Source: Microbacterium sp. 11MF (lineage in GTDB: Bacteria; Actinomycetota; Actinomycetes; Actinomycetales; Microbacteriaceae). From it: 64,000 nt of DNA. The translations under genes were made by a program, and so were the position numbers. Positions 8,245-17,639 of this stretch are shown in pieces. Location of the stretch: positions 62,001 through 126,000 of the forward strand of contig NZ_KB911460.1 in assembly GCF_000383475.1 (NCBI RefSeq), given 5' to 3'. The first letter of the stretch is position 1. The number at the start of each line of letters is the position of its first letter. The notes beneath the pieces were generated by a model. The model ran no database searches, had not been told where the DNA came from, and saw only the letters and a list, made by a program, of their open reading frames with translations.

Positions 8245-8762
8245 CCGTCTCGCTCGTCCTCGTCATCATCATGGGTGCGCTGTTCGCCGCCGGGGTCTAC
8301 GCGATGCTCGAGCGCAGCCTCACGCGCGTCCTCATCGGCTTCCTGCTGCTGGGCAACGCGGCCAATCTCTTCCTCCTGATCGTCATGGGCGCGCCGGGCG
8401 TCGCCCCCTTCTTCGGCAGCGCCAGCGAGGGCGAGACCTTCAGCGATCCGCTTCCGCAGGCCCTCTCACTGACGGCCATCGTCATCACGTTCGCGATCTC
8501 GTCCTTCCTGCTCGCCCTGATCTACCGGTCGTGGCAGCTCGGGCAGGCCGACACGGTCGCCGATGACGAGGCCGACCGCGAGGTGCGCGAGCGCGGCGCC
8601 CGCGACGAGGAGACGATGGACGACGAGATCACCGAAGAGGATGACGACGCCACGACCGACTTCATCGGGACGGAGACCTCCCCCATCCTGATCCTCCATG
8701 CGCAGGACATCGCCGAACTTCGCGACGACGCGGGCCTCGACAAGCCGGGAGGCCACCGGTGA
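8241..8762 (+). CDS. mrpC: Mrp antiporter subunit C with acidic C-terminal extension
   Basis: NuoK-like small membrane subunit of the Mrp complex. Seen: three hydrophobic helices in residues 1-105, with LIGFLLLGNAANLFLL and the LPQALSLTAIVITFAISSFLLAL segment. The normal subunit is about 115 aa. This one has 173 aa because of a cytoplasmic tail after residue 110 that is very rich in Asp and Glu (8550-8680) and ends in a segment with ILILHAQDIAEL. The start ATG overlaps the mrpA stop (ATGA). The role of the tail is unknown. Confidence 0.93.
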   Translation: MTVSLVLVIIMGALFAAGVYAMLERSLTRVLIGFLLLGNAANLFLLIVMGAPGVAPFFGSASEGETFSDPLPQALSLTAIVITFAISSFLLALIYRSWQLGQADTVADDEADREVRERGARDEETMDDEITEEDDDATTDFIGTETSPILILHAQDIAELRDDAGLDKPGGHR

Positions 8763-10330
8763 GCGCGCTCGTCCCCCTCCTCGTCACCCTGCCGCTGCTC
8801 GGCGCGGGCATCGCGCTGATCTTCGGTCGCCGTCGGCGCGTGCAGGTGGGCGTCTCGATCGTGACCCTCACCGTGGCCGCCGCCATCGCCGCCGTGCTGC
8901 TCTACTACGTCGACGTGAGCGGGATGCCGCTGGCCGTCTCGGTCGGCGGGTGGCCGATCCCGTTCGGCATCGTCCTCTACGTCGACCGACTGGCCGCCCT
9001 GCTCGTGCTCGTCTCGAGCATCGTGCTCCTCGCGGTGCTGCTCTTCTCCGTCGGACAGGGTGCCGCCGACGGCGACGAGGAGACGCCGGTCTCGATCTTC
9101 CACCCGTCGTACCTGATCCTCGCCGCGGGCATCTTCAACGCGTTCATCGCCGGTGATCTCTTCAACCTCTACGTCGGCTTCGAGATCCTGCTCGTCGCCT
9201 CGTACGTGCTGATCACGCTGGGGTCGACGGAGTCCCGCATCCGCACCGGCGTCGTCTACATCGTCGTCTCGCTGGTCTCGTCGATCCTGTTCCTCGCCGC
9301 GATCGCGGCAATCTACGGCGCCCTCGGCACGGTAAACATGGCGCAGCTGGCCGACCGGATGGGGGAGCTCCCCGATGAGGTGCAGCTCGTCCTGCACCTG
9401 ATGCTGCTGCTGGCCTTCAGCATCAAGGCCGCTGTCTTCCCGCTGTCGTTCTGGCTGCCCGACTCGTACCCGACCGCGCCGGCTCCCGTGACCGCGGTGT
9501 TCGCGGGATTGCTGACCAAGGTCGGCGTCTACGCGATGATCCGCACCGAGACGCAGATCTTCCGGGACAACGACGTGAATCAGCTGCTGCTGATCGTCGC
9601 GCTCGCCACCATGATCGTCGGCATCCTCGGCGCCGTCGCCCAGGCCGAACTCAAGCGCATCCTGTCGTTCACGCTCGTGAGCCACATCGGATACATGGTC
9701 TTCGGGCTCGCGATTGCGACGCCCGAATCGCTCGGCGCGACGGTCTACTACATGGTCCACCACATCGTCGTGCAGACGACGCTCTTCCTCGCGGTGGGGC
9801 TCGTCGAGCGGCGCGCGGGATCGACCTCGATCCTCAAGGTGAAGGGCCTCATGCGGGCCGCGCCCTTGTTGGCGGTGCTCTACTTCATCCCGGCGATCAA
9901 CCTCGGCGGCCTGCCGCCCTTCTCGGGCTTCATCGGCAAATACGCGCTGTTCGACGCGGCCGCCGCGGTGGGCACGCCGATCATGTACGCCCTGATCGTC
10001 GCGGGGATCGTGACGTCCCTCCTCACCCTGTACGCCCTCATGCGCGCGTGGAACCTGTCGTTCTGGCGCGAGGAGGAGGACGCGAACGAGGAGTCCGGCG
10101 TCATCGACCGGATCTCGTACCTCGACGACGCTCCCGCCGCCGGTGTGCAGACCGAGCGTCGCGTCATCCCGAAGATCATGACGGCCTCCACGACGGGCAT
10201 GGTCGCGGTCACGATCGCCCTCACCGTCTTCGCCGGGCCTCTCTACCACCTGTGCGCGAGCATGGGAGCATCGCTGCTGAACCCCGTGAGCCTCACGCAG
10301 CTGCAGGACGAGGTGAACGGTGGGAACTGA
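8759..10330 (+). CDS. mrpD: Mrp antiporter subunit D
   Basis: NuoM/NuoN-like antiporter subunit, 523 aa, about 14 membrane helices. Seen: LLLAFSIKAAVFPLSFWLPDSYPTAPAPVTAVFAGLLTKVGVYAM around residues 217-262, with the conserved Lys residues of the proton channel and the broken-helix region, and an AQAELKRILSFTLVSHIGYM segment near residue 295. GTG start at 8759 overlaps the mrpC stop (GTGA). It works with MrpA in cation and proton translocation within one membrane complex. Confidence 0.95.
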   Translation: MSALVPLLVTLPLLGAGIALIFGRRRRVQVGVSIVTLTVAAAIAAVLLYYVDVSGMPLAVSVGGWPIPFGIVLYVDRLAALLVLVSSIVLLAVLLFSVGQGAADGDEETPVSIFHPSYLILAAGIFNAFIAGDLFNLYVGFEILLVASYVLITLGSTESRIRTGVVYIVVSLVSSILFLAAIAAIYGALGTVNMAQLADRMGELPDEVQLVLHLMLLLAFSIKAAVFPLSFWLPDSYPTAPAPVTAVFAGLLTKVGVYAMIRTETQIFRDNDVNQLLLIVALATMIVGILGAVAQAELKRILSFTLVSHIGYMVFGLAIATPESLGATVYYMVHHIVVQTTLFLAVGLVERRAGSTSILKVKGLMRAAPLLAVLYFIPAINLGGLPPFSGFIGKYALFDAAAAVGTPIMYALIVAGIVTSLLTLYALMRAWNLSFWREEEDANEESGVIDRISYLDDAPAAGVQTERRVIPKIMTASTTGMVAVTIALTVFAGPLYHLCASMGASLLNPVSLTQLQDEVNGGN

Positions 10331-10910
10331 CATCCGACGGAGTGCGCTGACCGGCATCTGGCGGCAGCTGCCGTTCTTCCTGTGGCTCATCGCCCTCTGG
10401 ATGCTGCTGTGGGGGCAGTTCACGGTGCTCGCCTTCCTCACCGGCGTCGTCGTGGCCGTCTTCGTCACGAGCGTCTTCCGTCTGCCCCCCGTCGAACTGT
10501 CGGGACGCCTCAACCCGTGGTGGCTGCTCGTCTTCCTGCTCCAGTTCCTGGGCGCGGTCGTGAAGGGCTCCCTCGTCGTCGCGTGGCAGGTCGTCTCGCC
10601 GCGCAGTCAGCCCGGCGTCTCCGTCGTCGCCGTCCCGCTCGTGACCGACGACGACCTGATCATGGCGCACGTCGGGGTCACGGCATCCCTCATCCCGGGC
10701 TCGCTCGTCCTCGAGACCGACCGCGACCGCCGGATCCTGTACCTGCACGTCCTCGGAGCGTCGACGGATGCCGAGGTCGAGGCGCAGCGTCGCCTGGTGC
10801 AGCGGTGGGAGGCCCGGCTCGTTCGGGCCGTCGGGTCGCGGGCCCAGCTCGGCGCCATCCGCGCATCCCAGGCGGACGTCCGGACCTCCGTGAAGGGAGA
10901 GCGCTCGTGA
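10320..10910 (+). CDS. mrpE: Mrp antiporter subunit E
   Basis: 196-aa MnhE-type subunit. Seen: two or three membrane segments in the first 80 residues (FFLWLIALWMLLWGQFTVLAF and VVVAVFVTSVF, then WWLLVFLLQFLGAVVKGSLVVAWQV), followed by a soluble domain with the family's TASLIPGSLVLETDRDRRILYLHVL. GTG start at 10320 overlaps the 3' end of mrpD by 11 bp, indicating translational coupling. This subunit is not related to complex I and is thought to help assembly of the antiporter. Confidence 0.94.
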   Translation: MGTDIRRSALTGIWRQLPFFLWLIALWMLLWGQFTVLAFLTGVVVAVFVTSVFRLPPVELSGRLNPWWLLVFLLQFLGAVVKGSLVVAWQVVSPRSQPGVSVVAVPLVTDDDLIMAHVGVTASLIPGSLVLETDRDRRILYLHVLGASTDAEVEAQRRLVQRWEARLVRAVGSRAQLGAIRASQADVRTSVKGERS

Positions 10911-11182
10911 CCGCCGTCCTCATCGTCGTGATCAGCGCCGTCTTCGGCGTGGCCGCGCTGCTCACGGTCTGGCGCATCATCGTCGGCCCGTCGATCCTCG
11001 ACCGCGCCGTCGCCTCGGACGTCCTGCTGACGCTGCTCATCTGCGCCCTCGGGGCCGAGATGGCGATCAACCACCACACCCGCACGCTGCCGGTGCTCCT
11101 CATCGTCGCCGCGGTCGGCGTCTTCGGGTCGGTCTCGATCGCCCGCTTCGTCGCTCGTCGCGACTCGGAGGTCGACCGATGA
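10907..11182 (+). CDS. mrpF: Mrp antiporter subunit F
   Basis: 91-aa, three-helix MnhF subunit. Seen: WRIIVGPSILDRAVASDVL in the first loop, which is the conserved RxxxGPxxxDRxxAxD signature of the family, and a final helix LLIVAAVGVFGSVSIARF. GTG start at 10907 overlaps the mrpE stop (GTGA). Confidence 0.95.
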   Translation: MTAVLIVVISAVFGVAALLTVWRIIVGPSILDRAVASDVLLTLLICALGAEMAINHHTRTLPVLLIVAAVGVFGSVSIARFVARRDSEVDR

Positions 11183-11535
11183 CCGAGATCCTCCACGTTG
11201 TGTCGCTGCTGCTGATCCTCGCCGGGGCCCTCCTCTGCCTCACTGCCGCGATCGGTCTGCTGCGGTTCCGCGACGTCCCGACCCGTCTGCACGCCGCGAC
11301 CAAGCCGCAGGTGCTCGGCCTGTTGCTCATCGCGATCGCCGTCGGGCTCGAGCTGCAGTCCTGGCCGGTCGTCGCCTTCCTCGTCCCGGTGCTGCTCATC
11401 CAGTTCGCGACCGCACCGCTGTCGGCGCACATGGTCGGCCGGCAGGCGTACCGCAACGGCACGATCGACCGCCGGAACCTGCACGTCGACGAACTCGCCG
11501 ACGCGAAGGAGACCCCGCCGGGAGCGGGCGGCTGA
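11179..11535 (+). CDS. mrpG: Mrp antiporter subunit G
   Basis: 118-aa MnhG/PhaG subunit with three membrane helices. Seen: AAIGLLRFRDVPTRLHAATKPQVLG (about residues 25-48), which is the family hallmark GLLRFPDxYTRLHAATK with Val in place of the Tyr position. The ATG at 11179 overlaps the mrpF stop (ATGA). Last gene of the operon. Its stop is inside a palindrome shared with the convergent YhgE gene. Confidence 0.95.
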   Translation: MTEILHVVSLLLILAGALLCLTAAIGLLRFRDVPTRLHAATKPQVLGLLLIAIAVGLELQSWPVVAFLVPVLLIQFATAPLSAHMVGRQAYRNGTIDRRNLHVDELADAKETPPGAGG

Positions 11536-11545
11536 CCCTCAGCCG
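11529..11545. terminator. Bidirectional palindrome between mrpG and the YhgE/Pip gene
   Basis: Perfect 7-bp arms CGGCTGA / TCAGCCG with a CCC loop. The TGA in the left arm is the mrpG stop. The TCA at 11539-11541 in the right arm is the stop of the convergent membrane protein gene. Hairpin formation on either transcript is expected, and terminator function is inferred. Confidence 0.5.
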
Positions 11546-13434
11546 ATGAGGCTCGGCTGCAGGTCGCGCATGGTGCGCCGGAACGTCATCCGGGTCACGC
11601 CGGCCATGGCGACCAGCAGCGCGCCGACCAGCCACGTCGCGAGGACCGCGGCATCCGTCCATGCCCTGCCGGCGACACCGCCGTACATCACCTGCCGCAT
11701 CGCGTCGACGACGAACCCCATCGGCAGCACGTGGTGGAGCGCCGCGAGCGGTGCCGGCAGCGTCTGCCACGGGAACGTGCCGCCGGCCGTGACGAGCTGC
11801 AGCACCATGAGGACGAGTCCGACGAACTGGCCCACCGATCCCAGCCAGACGTTGAGCGCCAGGATGATCGCCGCGAACGTCGCCGAGGCGAGCAGCAGGA
11901 TGCCGAGGGTCGGCAGCGGATGCGTGAAAGAGAACCCCAGGGCGATCGAGAGCACGCCGAACAGCGACACCATCTGCACCGCGCCGAGGGCGGCCGGCGT
12001 CAGCCAGCCGGCGAGGGTGACGCGGATGGGGGAGCGGAGCGCCGTGACGGCCCGCTTCGAGATCGGCTTCACGATGAGGAAGAGCGCGTAGATGCCGATC
12101 CAGCCGGCGAGGGCGGCGAAGAAGGGCGCGAGACCGGCGCCGTAATTCTGCGCCTGGGTGAGGGAGTCCTCGGCGATCCCGACCGGGTCGGAGAGCGTCG
12201 CGGCCTGCGCCTTGCGGGTGTCGGCGCTGTCGTCGGGGAGCTTCTCGGCACCCGCGCGGAGGGCGTCACGCAGCGTGGCGGCGCCGTCGTCGAGCTTGTG
12301 GATGCCGGTCGCCAGGGTGTGCGCCCCGTCGTCGAGCTTGTGGGCACCGCTGTCGGCGCTCGCGACGCCGTCGGCGAGCGTGTGCGCTCCGGTCGCCGCG
12401 GTGGCGGCACCGGCGGCGAGCTTCGCGCTTCCTCGGGCGACCTGGGCGGCGCCGTTGTCGAGCGCGTCGATCTGGGCGACGGCCTGCTGGACGCGGGAGT
12501 CGAGTTCACCCACCCGCGTGCCGATCGGATCGACGACCTCGAGGACGTCCGCGATCTGCGCGTCGTCGAGCCCGCGCTTCTTCAGGGCGGCCGTGAGGTC
12601 CTTGCGCACGGTCGGCACGGCGGACGAGACGCGGTCGGCGGCCGATCCCACGCGGTCGGCGACACTGCGCAGCTTCGCCGTGCCTCCGGAGACCTGCTCG
12701 GCGCCCGACGTGAGCGAGGAGAGGCCGCTCGAGAGCGTGTCGACGCCCGACGCGAGCGACGCGGCGCCCGTGCGGAGCTTCGACGTCCCGGCGGCGAGGG
12801 TCCCGGCGCCGTCGGCGAGGGTGTCGGCGCCGTCGCCGGCGCTTCCGAGCCCGTCGGTGAGCTTTCCGGCGCCGTCGGCGGCGTCGATGAGCTTGACGCG
12901 GACGGTGTTCAGGGCGTCGAGCATGGTCAGGCCGGCTTCGCGGACCACCTTCTCCGTGACGGTGGTCCGGATCCGCTGGACCGCCTGCGACCCGATGGTC
13001 GAGGCGAGGTAGTTGTTGGCGTCGTTCGTCGTCAGGTCGATCTCCGCCTGACGCGGGTCCTTCGACGAGATGGAGGCGACGGCGGAGGTGAAGTCGGCGG
13101 GGAGCGTGACGGCGAAGTCGAACGTACCGTCGTCGAGGCCCCGGTGGGCACCGGCGGCATCCACCTCATGCCAGTCGAAGCTGCCGTCCTCGATCAACGA
13201 GTCGGCGACCTCGTCGCCGAGGTTGCGGTCGGCGCCGTTGAGCGAGGCGCCGTCGTCCTGCACGACGAGGGCGACCGGCACCTCCGACAGGTTTCCGTAC
13301 GGGTCCTGGTTCGCCCACAGGTACAGGCCGCCGTAGAGGACGGGCACGAGGATGAGCGCGATCAGTGCGATGACCCGCATGCGGGTCGAGGTGAGGCGGC
13401 GTAGCTCGGCCGCGAACAGAGCGGGGATCTTCAC
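11539..13434 (-). CDS. YhgE/Pip-type membrane protein (ABC-2 permease-like)
   Basis: 631-aa protein of the YhgE/phage infection protein family. Seen: one N-terminal membrane helix (about residues 20-40), then a large extracellular region with repeated ADGAxTLAxGxxxLxxG units between residues about 190 and 420, then a C-terminal block of five or six helices with the ABC-2 type permease look (AFFAALAGWIGIYALF to LLVAMAGVTRM). The family is linked to export, phage adsorption and type VII-associated loci, but has no settled activity. GTG start at 13434 overlaps the upstream gene's stop (GTGA). It is encoded after a TetR regulator and a degenerate ABC-like gene. Confidence 0.88.
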   Translation of the reverse strand: MKIPALFAAELRRLTSTRMRVIALIALILVPVLYGGLYLWANQDPYGNLSEVPVALVVQDDGASLNGADRNLGDEVADSLIEDGSFDWHEVDAAGAHRGLDDGTFDFAVTLPADFTSAVASISSKDPRQAEIDLTTNDANNYLASTIGSQAVQRIRTTVTEKVVREAGLTMLDALNTVRVKLIDAADGAGKLTDGLGSAGDGADTLADGAGTLAAGTSKLRTGAASLASGVDTLSSGLSSLTSGAEQVSGGTAKLRSVADRVGSAADRVSSAVPTVRKDLTAALKKRGLDDAQIADVLEVVDPIGTRVGELDSRVQQAVAQIDALDNGAAQVARGSAKLAAGAATAATGAHTLADGVASADSGAHKLDDGAHTLATGIHKLDDGAATLRDALRAGAEKLPDDSADTRKAQAATLSDPVGIAEDSLTQAQNYGAGLAPFFAALAGWIGIYALFLIVKPISKRAVTALRSPIRVTLAGWLTPAALGAVQMVSLFGVLSIALGFSFTHPLPTLGILLLASATFAAIILALNVWLGSVGQFVGLVLMVLQLVTAGGTFPWQTLPAPLAALHHVLPMGFVVDAMRQVMYGGVAGRAWTDAAVLATWLVGALLVAMAGVTRMTFRRTMRDLQPSLIG

Positions 13435-14129
13435 GAGAGGATGCCTTCGGTAGACGTGCGAGTGAGCAGGCGTCGCCGGCGGCGCAGCGACGATGTGGGC
13501 CGGATGCGCGGCCTGCCGACGCGGCCGCGTGGGGCCGGCGGTTCTGCGTCGAGCGCGGTCGCCGCGGCGGTGCCGGCGATGACCAGGACCGCGAAGCCGC
13601 GCGCGGCGAAGTCCTCGGCGATGCGCTGCCAGTGCCGCGGGTCGCCGCCGTGACGGTCGGGCGAGACGAGGACGAGCGCCTCGATCCCGCGGCGCAGGGC
13701 GGCGAGTTCGAGCAGCATCCGGATGCGGTCGTCCGCCTCTAGCTGTCCGATCGGGGTGCGGGCGAGCGTCCGCCAGCCGTGGTCGTCGAGCCACCGGCGC
13801 GCCGAGAGCGGATCGGCACGGCGCCCGGCGAACATCAGCTCTTCCTCCACCACGCCGACGACGGCGATGTCGGGAGCCGGGTCGTTGACGTCGGGGGCGT
13901 CGACAAGTGCCACGACCTTCCGCATCCTGCGAGGGCTGCGGCGGCCGTCGATCGTGACGGTACCGGTGGCGGGGCGCATGCGGCCGCTCGCGATGAGACC
14001 GAGCACGGAGGGGCGCTGCTCGGTCTCGGCGGTGGTGAGGGTGACGCGACCGGAGGCGAAGGCGAGCCGGGTCGCCGGCAGGACGCCGCCGTTGCGTCCC
14101 TTCGAGACGTCGTCGAGCACGATCTTCAT
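13431..14129 (-). CDS. ABC-ATPase-like protein lacking nucleotide-binding motifs
   Basis: 232-aa protein that follows the layout of an ABC ATPase (FxxGxVTL, a loop, then GLIASGRMRPATGTVTIDGR as in the segment after Walker A), but with the catalytic motifs lost. Where Walker A should be there is TTAETEQRPSVLGLIASG with no GxxGxGKS. The Walker B equivalent EALVLVSPDRHGG has Ser and no Glu. The LSGGQ signature is replaced by QLEADDRIRMLLELA. The C-terminus is a basic Arg-rich tail. The ATG at 14129 overlaps the tetR stop. It is probably a non-hydrolysing partner or regulator of the downstream YhgE protein. A true ATPase elsewhere cannot be excluded. Confidence 0.7.
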   Translation of the reverse strand: MKIVLDDVSKGRNGGVLPATRLAFASGRVTLTTAETEQRPSVLGLIASGRMRPATGTVTIDGRRSPRRMRKVVALVDAPDVNDPAPDIAVVGVVEEELMFAGRRADPLSARRWLDDHGWRTLARTPIGQLEADDRIRMLLELAALRRGIEALVLVSPDRHGGDPRHWQRIAEDFAARGFAVLVIAGTAAATALDAEPPAPRGRVGRPRIRPTSSLRRRRRLLTRTSTEGILS

Positions 14130-14737
14130 GCGCGGGCTCCTTCCAGCACCTCGTCGGCTTCGCGCCAACCGAGACCGGCGACCCCGAGGATCGTCCGCAC
14201 CGCGACCGAGGCGGCTTCGGGGCGACCGGTGTCGAGCCGGGTGATGACGGTGCGGGCCGCCTCCTCGACGAGCCGGGCGACCGTTGCCGCGGGCATGTCG
14301 GTGCGGATCGTGCCTTCGTCGCGCCCCCGCGTGACGATCGCGAGCACCCGGCGGCGGACGGGGGTCAGCACCGCGGCGGTCTCCTCGATGTGCGAATCGT
14401 CGAGGGCGACGGTCGCGGCGAACTGCACGTCGGCTGCGCCGTCCCAGAGCGCCAGGGCGAGGCGGGCGAGGGCGAGAGGGGCGGGACCGCTGTCGTCGAC
14501 GCCGTCGGCGAGGGCGTTGAACCGCTCCGCGCCGCCGAGGATCATGGCGCGCAGAAGCGCGTCACGGTCGTCGAAGTGCCCGTAGAGCGCGCGTCGGCTG
14601 AGCCCTGCGGCGCGCGCGATGGCGTCGATCGGGGCGTGGGGGTCGCGGGCGATGGTGGCCGCCGCCGCTGCGAGGATGTCGGCGCGGTTCGACGCGGCAT
14701 CCTTTCGCGGACGACGCGGCGATGCGGTCGTGGTCAC
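14126..14737 (-). CDS. TetR/AcrR-family repressor
   Basis: 203 aa. Seen: N-terminal TetR DNA-binding domain with ILAAAAATIARDPHAPIDAIARAAGLSRRALYGHFDDRDALLRA (residues 20-63), and a helical ligand-binding domain after it. GTG start at 14737 is 6 nt after the -10 box TACGAT, so leaderless. A 24-bp inverted repeat covers its promoter, so it almost certainly represses itself and the ABC-like and YhgE genes downstream in the same operon. The ligand is unknown. Confidence 0.92.
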   Translation of the reverse strand: MTTTASPRRPRKDAASNRADILAAAAATIARDPHAPIDAIARAAGLSRRALYGHFDDRDALLRAMILGGAERFNALADGVDDSGPAPLALARLALALWDGAADVQFAATVALDDSHIEETAAVLTPVRRRVLAIVTRGRDEGTIRTDMPAATVARLVEEAARTVITRLDTGRPEAASVAVRTILGVAGLGWREADEVLEGARA

Positions 14738-14744
14738 CCCACGA

Positions 14745-14776
14745 TCGTACGAAGTTGCACAGTCGTGTGCAACTTA
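14745..14776 (-). promoter_or_regulatory. tetR promoter with a perfect 24-bp operator
   Basis: Inverted repeat with 10-bp arms AAGTTGCACA / TGTGCAACTT and a 4-nt spacer at 14753-14776. On the minus strand the promoter reads TTGCAC, a 17-nt spacer and TACGAT (14750-14745), with GTG six nt later. The operator therefore overlaps the -35 and nearly all of the spacer, the classic geometry for repression by a TetR protein. Confidence 0.8.
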
Positions 14777-14789
14777 ATTCAGCGACCTC

Positions 14790-16262
<1,473 letters not shown>

Positions 16263-16362
16263 TTACGCGGGGGACCGTGTGGCGGAGATCCGCCCGACGC
16301 GCCGTGGGGCGGATGCCGGGGCCCGGCGCGGCGGCCGGGATCTCCGCCGTTCGCTCGATGGC

Positions 16363-16382
16363 GGATGTGAGTGCTCACATCC
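16363..16382. promoter_or_regulatory. LacI-type operator upstream of the sugar importer
   Basis: Arms GGATGTGAG / CTCACATCC (9 bp, perfect) around TG. The TGTGAG...CTCACA core is the classic LacI-family half-site pair. It lies about 200 bp before the substrate-binding protein gene and is probably bound by the LacI regulator encoded at 22873-23880. Confidence 0.65.
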
Positions 16383-16442
16383 ATGGAGGCGGGCGACGGA
16401 GGGGGACGTGGATGTCCTTCGGTGGCGGCACCCGCGTTACGC

Positions 16443-16494
16443 AAATGTTATCGCTCACAATCTAGCGCCGCGAGAAATGTGAAGGCTAACATTC
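16443..16494 (+). promoter_or_regulatory. Two further imperfect LacI-like operators before the sugar importer
   Basis: At 16444-16462 AATGTTA and CTCACAAT form a weak inverted pair. At 16476-16493 AATGTGA and TAACATT form arms matching at six of seven positions around a 4-nt spacer. Both share the TGTGA/TGTTA half-site with the stronger palindrome at 16363-16382. Together with it they make a multi-operator promoter region in the 330-bp gap between argG and the binding-protein gene. Nothing else is evident in that gap. Confidence 0.5.
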
Positions 16495-16562
16495 GAGCAA
16501 CCGGAGGCCACGGCGGCCCGGAACACCGGCGGTCAGCCGGACCCGAACAAGGAGGTTTTGGG

Positions 16563-17546
16563 ATGAAGAAGACTGCTTTCGCAGCAGCGGCCATGCTGGG
16601 GGCACTGGCACTCGTCGTCACCGGATGCGCGGGCAACGGCGCACCCGGCGCAGGGGGCAACGGGGGTGGCGGCGACCTGATCACGGTCGGGTTCGCACAG
16701 ACCGGTTCCGAGTCCGGATGGCGCGCAGCCAACACCGAGTCGATGAAGAAGGCGTTCTCGGAGGAGAACGGGTTCAAGCTGACGTTCAACGCGGCGGACA
16801 ACAAGCAGGAGGCGCAGATCTCCGCCGTCCGCAACTTCATCAACCAGGGCGTCGACGCCATCGTCATCGCGCCCATCACGGTCGACGGCTGGGACGACGT
16901 CCTGAAGGAAGCGAAGGATGCCGGCATCCCGGTGATCCTCGAAGACCGCACGGTCTCGGCGAGTGACGACCTCTACGCCTCGTGGGTCGGTCTCGACTTC
17001 GAGCAGGAGGGTCGCACCGCGGGCGAGTGGGTCAAGGAGAACTTCGACGGCAAGGGCGCGAACCTGGTCGTCCTCGAGGGCACGACGGGTTCGTCCGCCG
17101 CGCTCGACCGTGCCACCGGCTTCGACGAGGCCATCAAGGGCACGGACGTGAAGGTGCTCGACTCGCAGACGGGTGACTTCACCCGTGACGGCGGCAAGAA
17201 GGTCATGGAGGGCTACCTCCAGAAGTACGGCAAGGACATCAACGTCCTCTTCGCGCACAACGACGACATGGGCCTGGGTGCTCTCGACGCCATCAAGGCG
17301 GCAGGTCTGACCCCCGGCAAGGACATCCAGATCGTCACCATCGACGCGGTGAAGGACGGCATGACCGCCCTGGCGAACGGCGAGTTCAACTTCATCGTCG
17401 AGTGCAACCCCCTCCTGGGAGAGAAGGCCGCCGACCTCGTCAAGTCCGTCGTCGACGGCAAGTCGGTCGAGAAGCGCACGATCGTCGAAGACCAGTCGTT
17501 CACGCAGGAGCAGGCCGCCGAGGTCCTCGACTCCCGCCCCTACTGA
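16563..17546 (+). CDS. Sugar ABC transporter substrate-binding lipoprotein (YtfQ-like)
   Basis: Extracellular binding component of a CUT2-type importer. 327 aa. Seen: signal peptide MKKTAFAAAAMLGALALVV with lipobox VTGC (Cys near residue 21), a Gly-rich linker, then a periplasmic-binding fold with GFAQTGSESGWRAANTESMK, VDAIVIAPITVDGWDDVLKEAK and FAHNDDMGLGALDAIKAAG, all close to the E. coli galactofuranose-binding protein YtfQ. A strong AAGGAGG Shine-Dalgarno precedes the ATG. Galactofuranose or arabinofuranose is the likely ligand by family, not proven here. First gene of the importer operon, downstream of LacI-type operators. Confidence 0.92.
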   Translation: MKKTAFAAAAMLGALALVVTGCAGNGAPGAGGNGGGGDLITVGFAQTGSESGWRAANTESMKKAFSEENGFKLTFNAADNKQEAQISAVRNFINQGVDAIVIAPITVDGWDDVLKEAKDAGIPVILEDRTVSASDDLYASWVGLDFEQEGRTAGEWVKENFDGKGANLVVLEGTTGSSAALDRATGFDEAIKGTDVKVLDSQTGDFTRDGGKKVMEGYLQKYGKDINVLFAHNDDMGLGALDAIKAAGLTPGKDIQIVTIDAVKDGMTALANGEFNFIVECNPLLGEKAADLVKSVVDGKSVEKRTIVEDQSFTQEQAAEVLDSRPY

Positions 17547-17639
17547 TCGATCGCCACCCTCACGATCCTCAACGATCACCGAACCACCGCCGGGGACCGG
17601 ATTCCGGTCCCCGGCGGTCATCACGGAAAGGCGCGCCTC

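Noticed and set aside
5278-8762. Very long open frames overlapping mrpA (942 codons antisense at 5278-8106 and 1068 codons at 5556-8762)
   Set aside because: Low-complexity Arg/Asp/His-rich translations typical of shadow frames in high-GC DNA. mrpA and mrpC in the other frame have clear membrane-protein homology.
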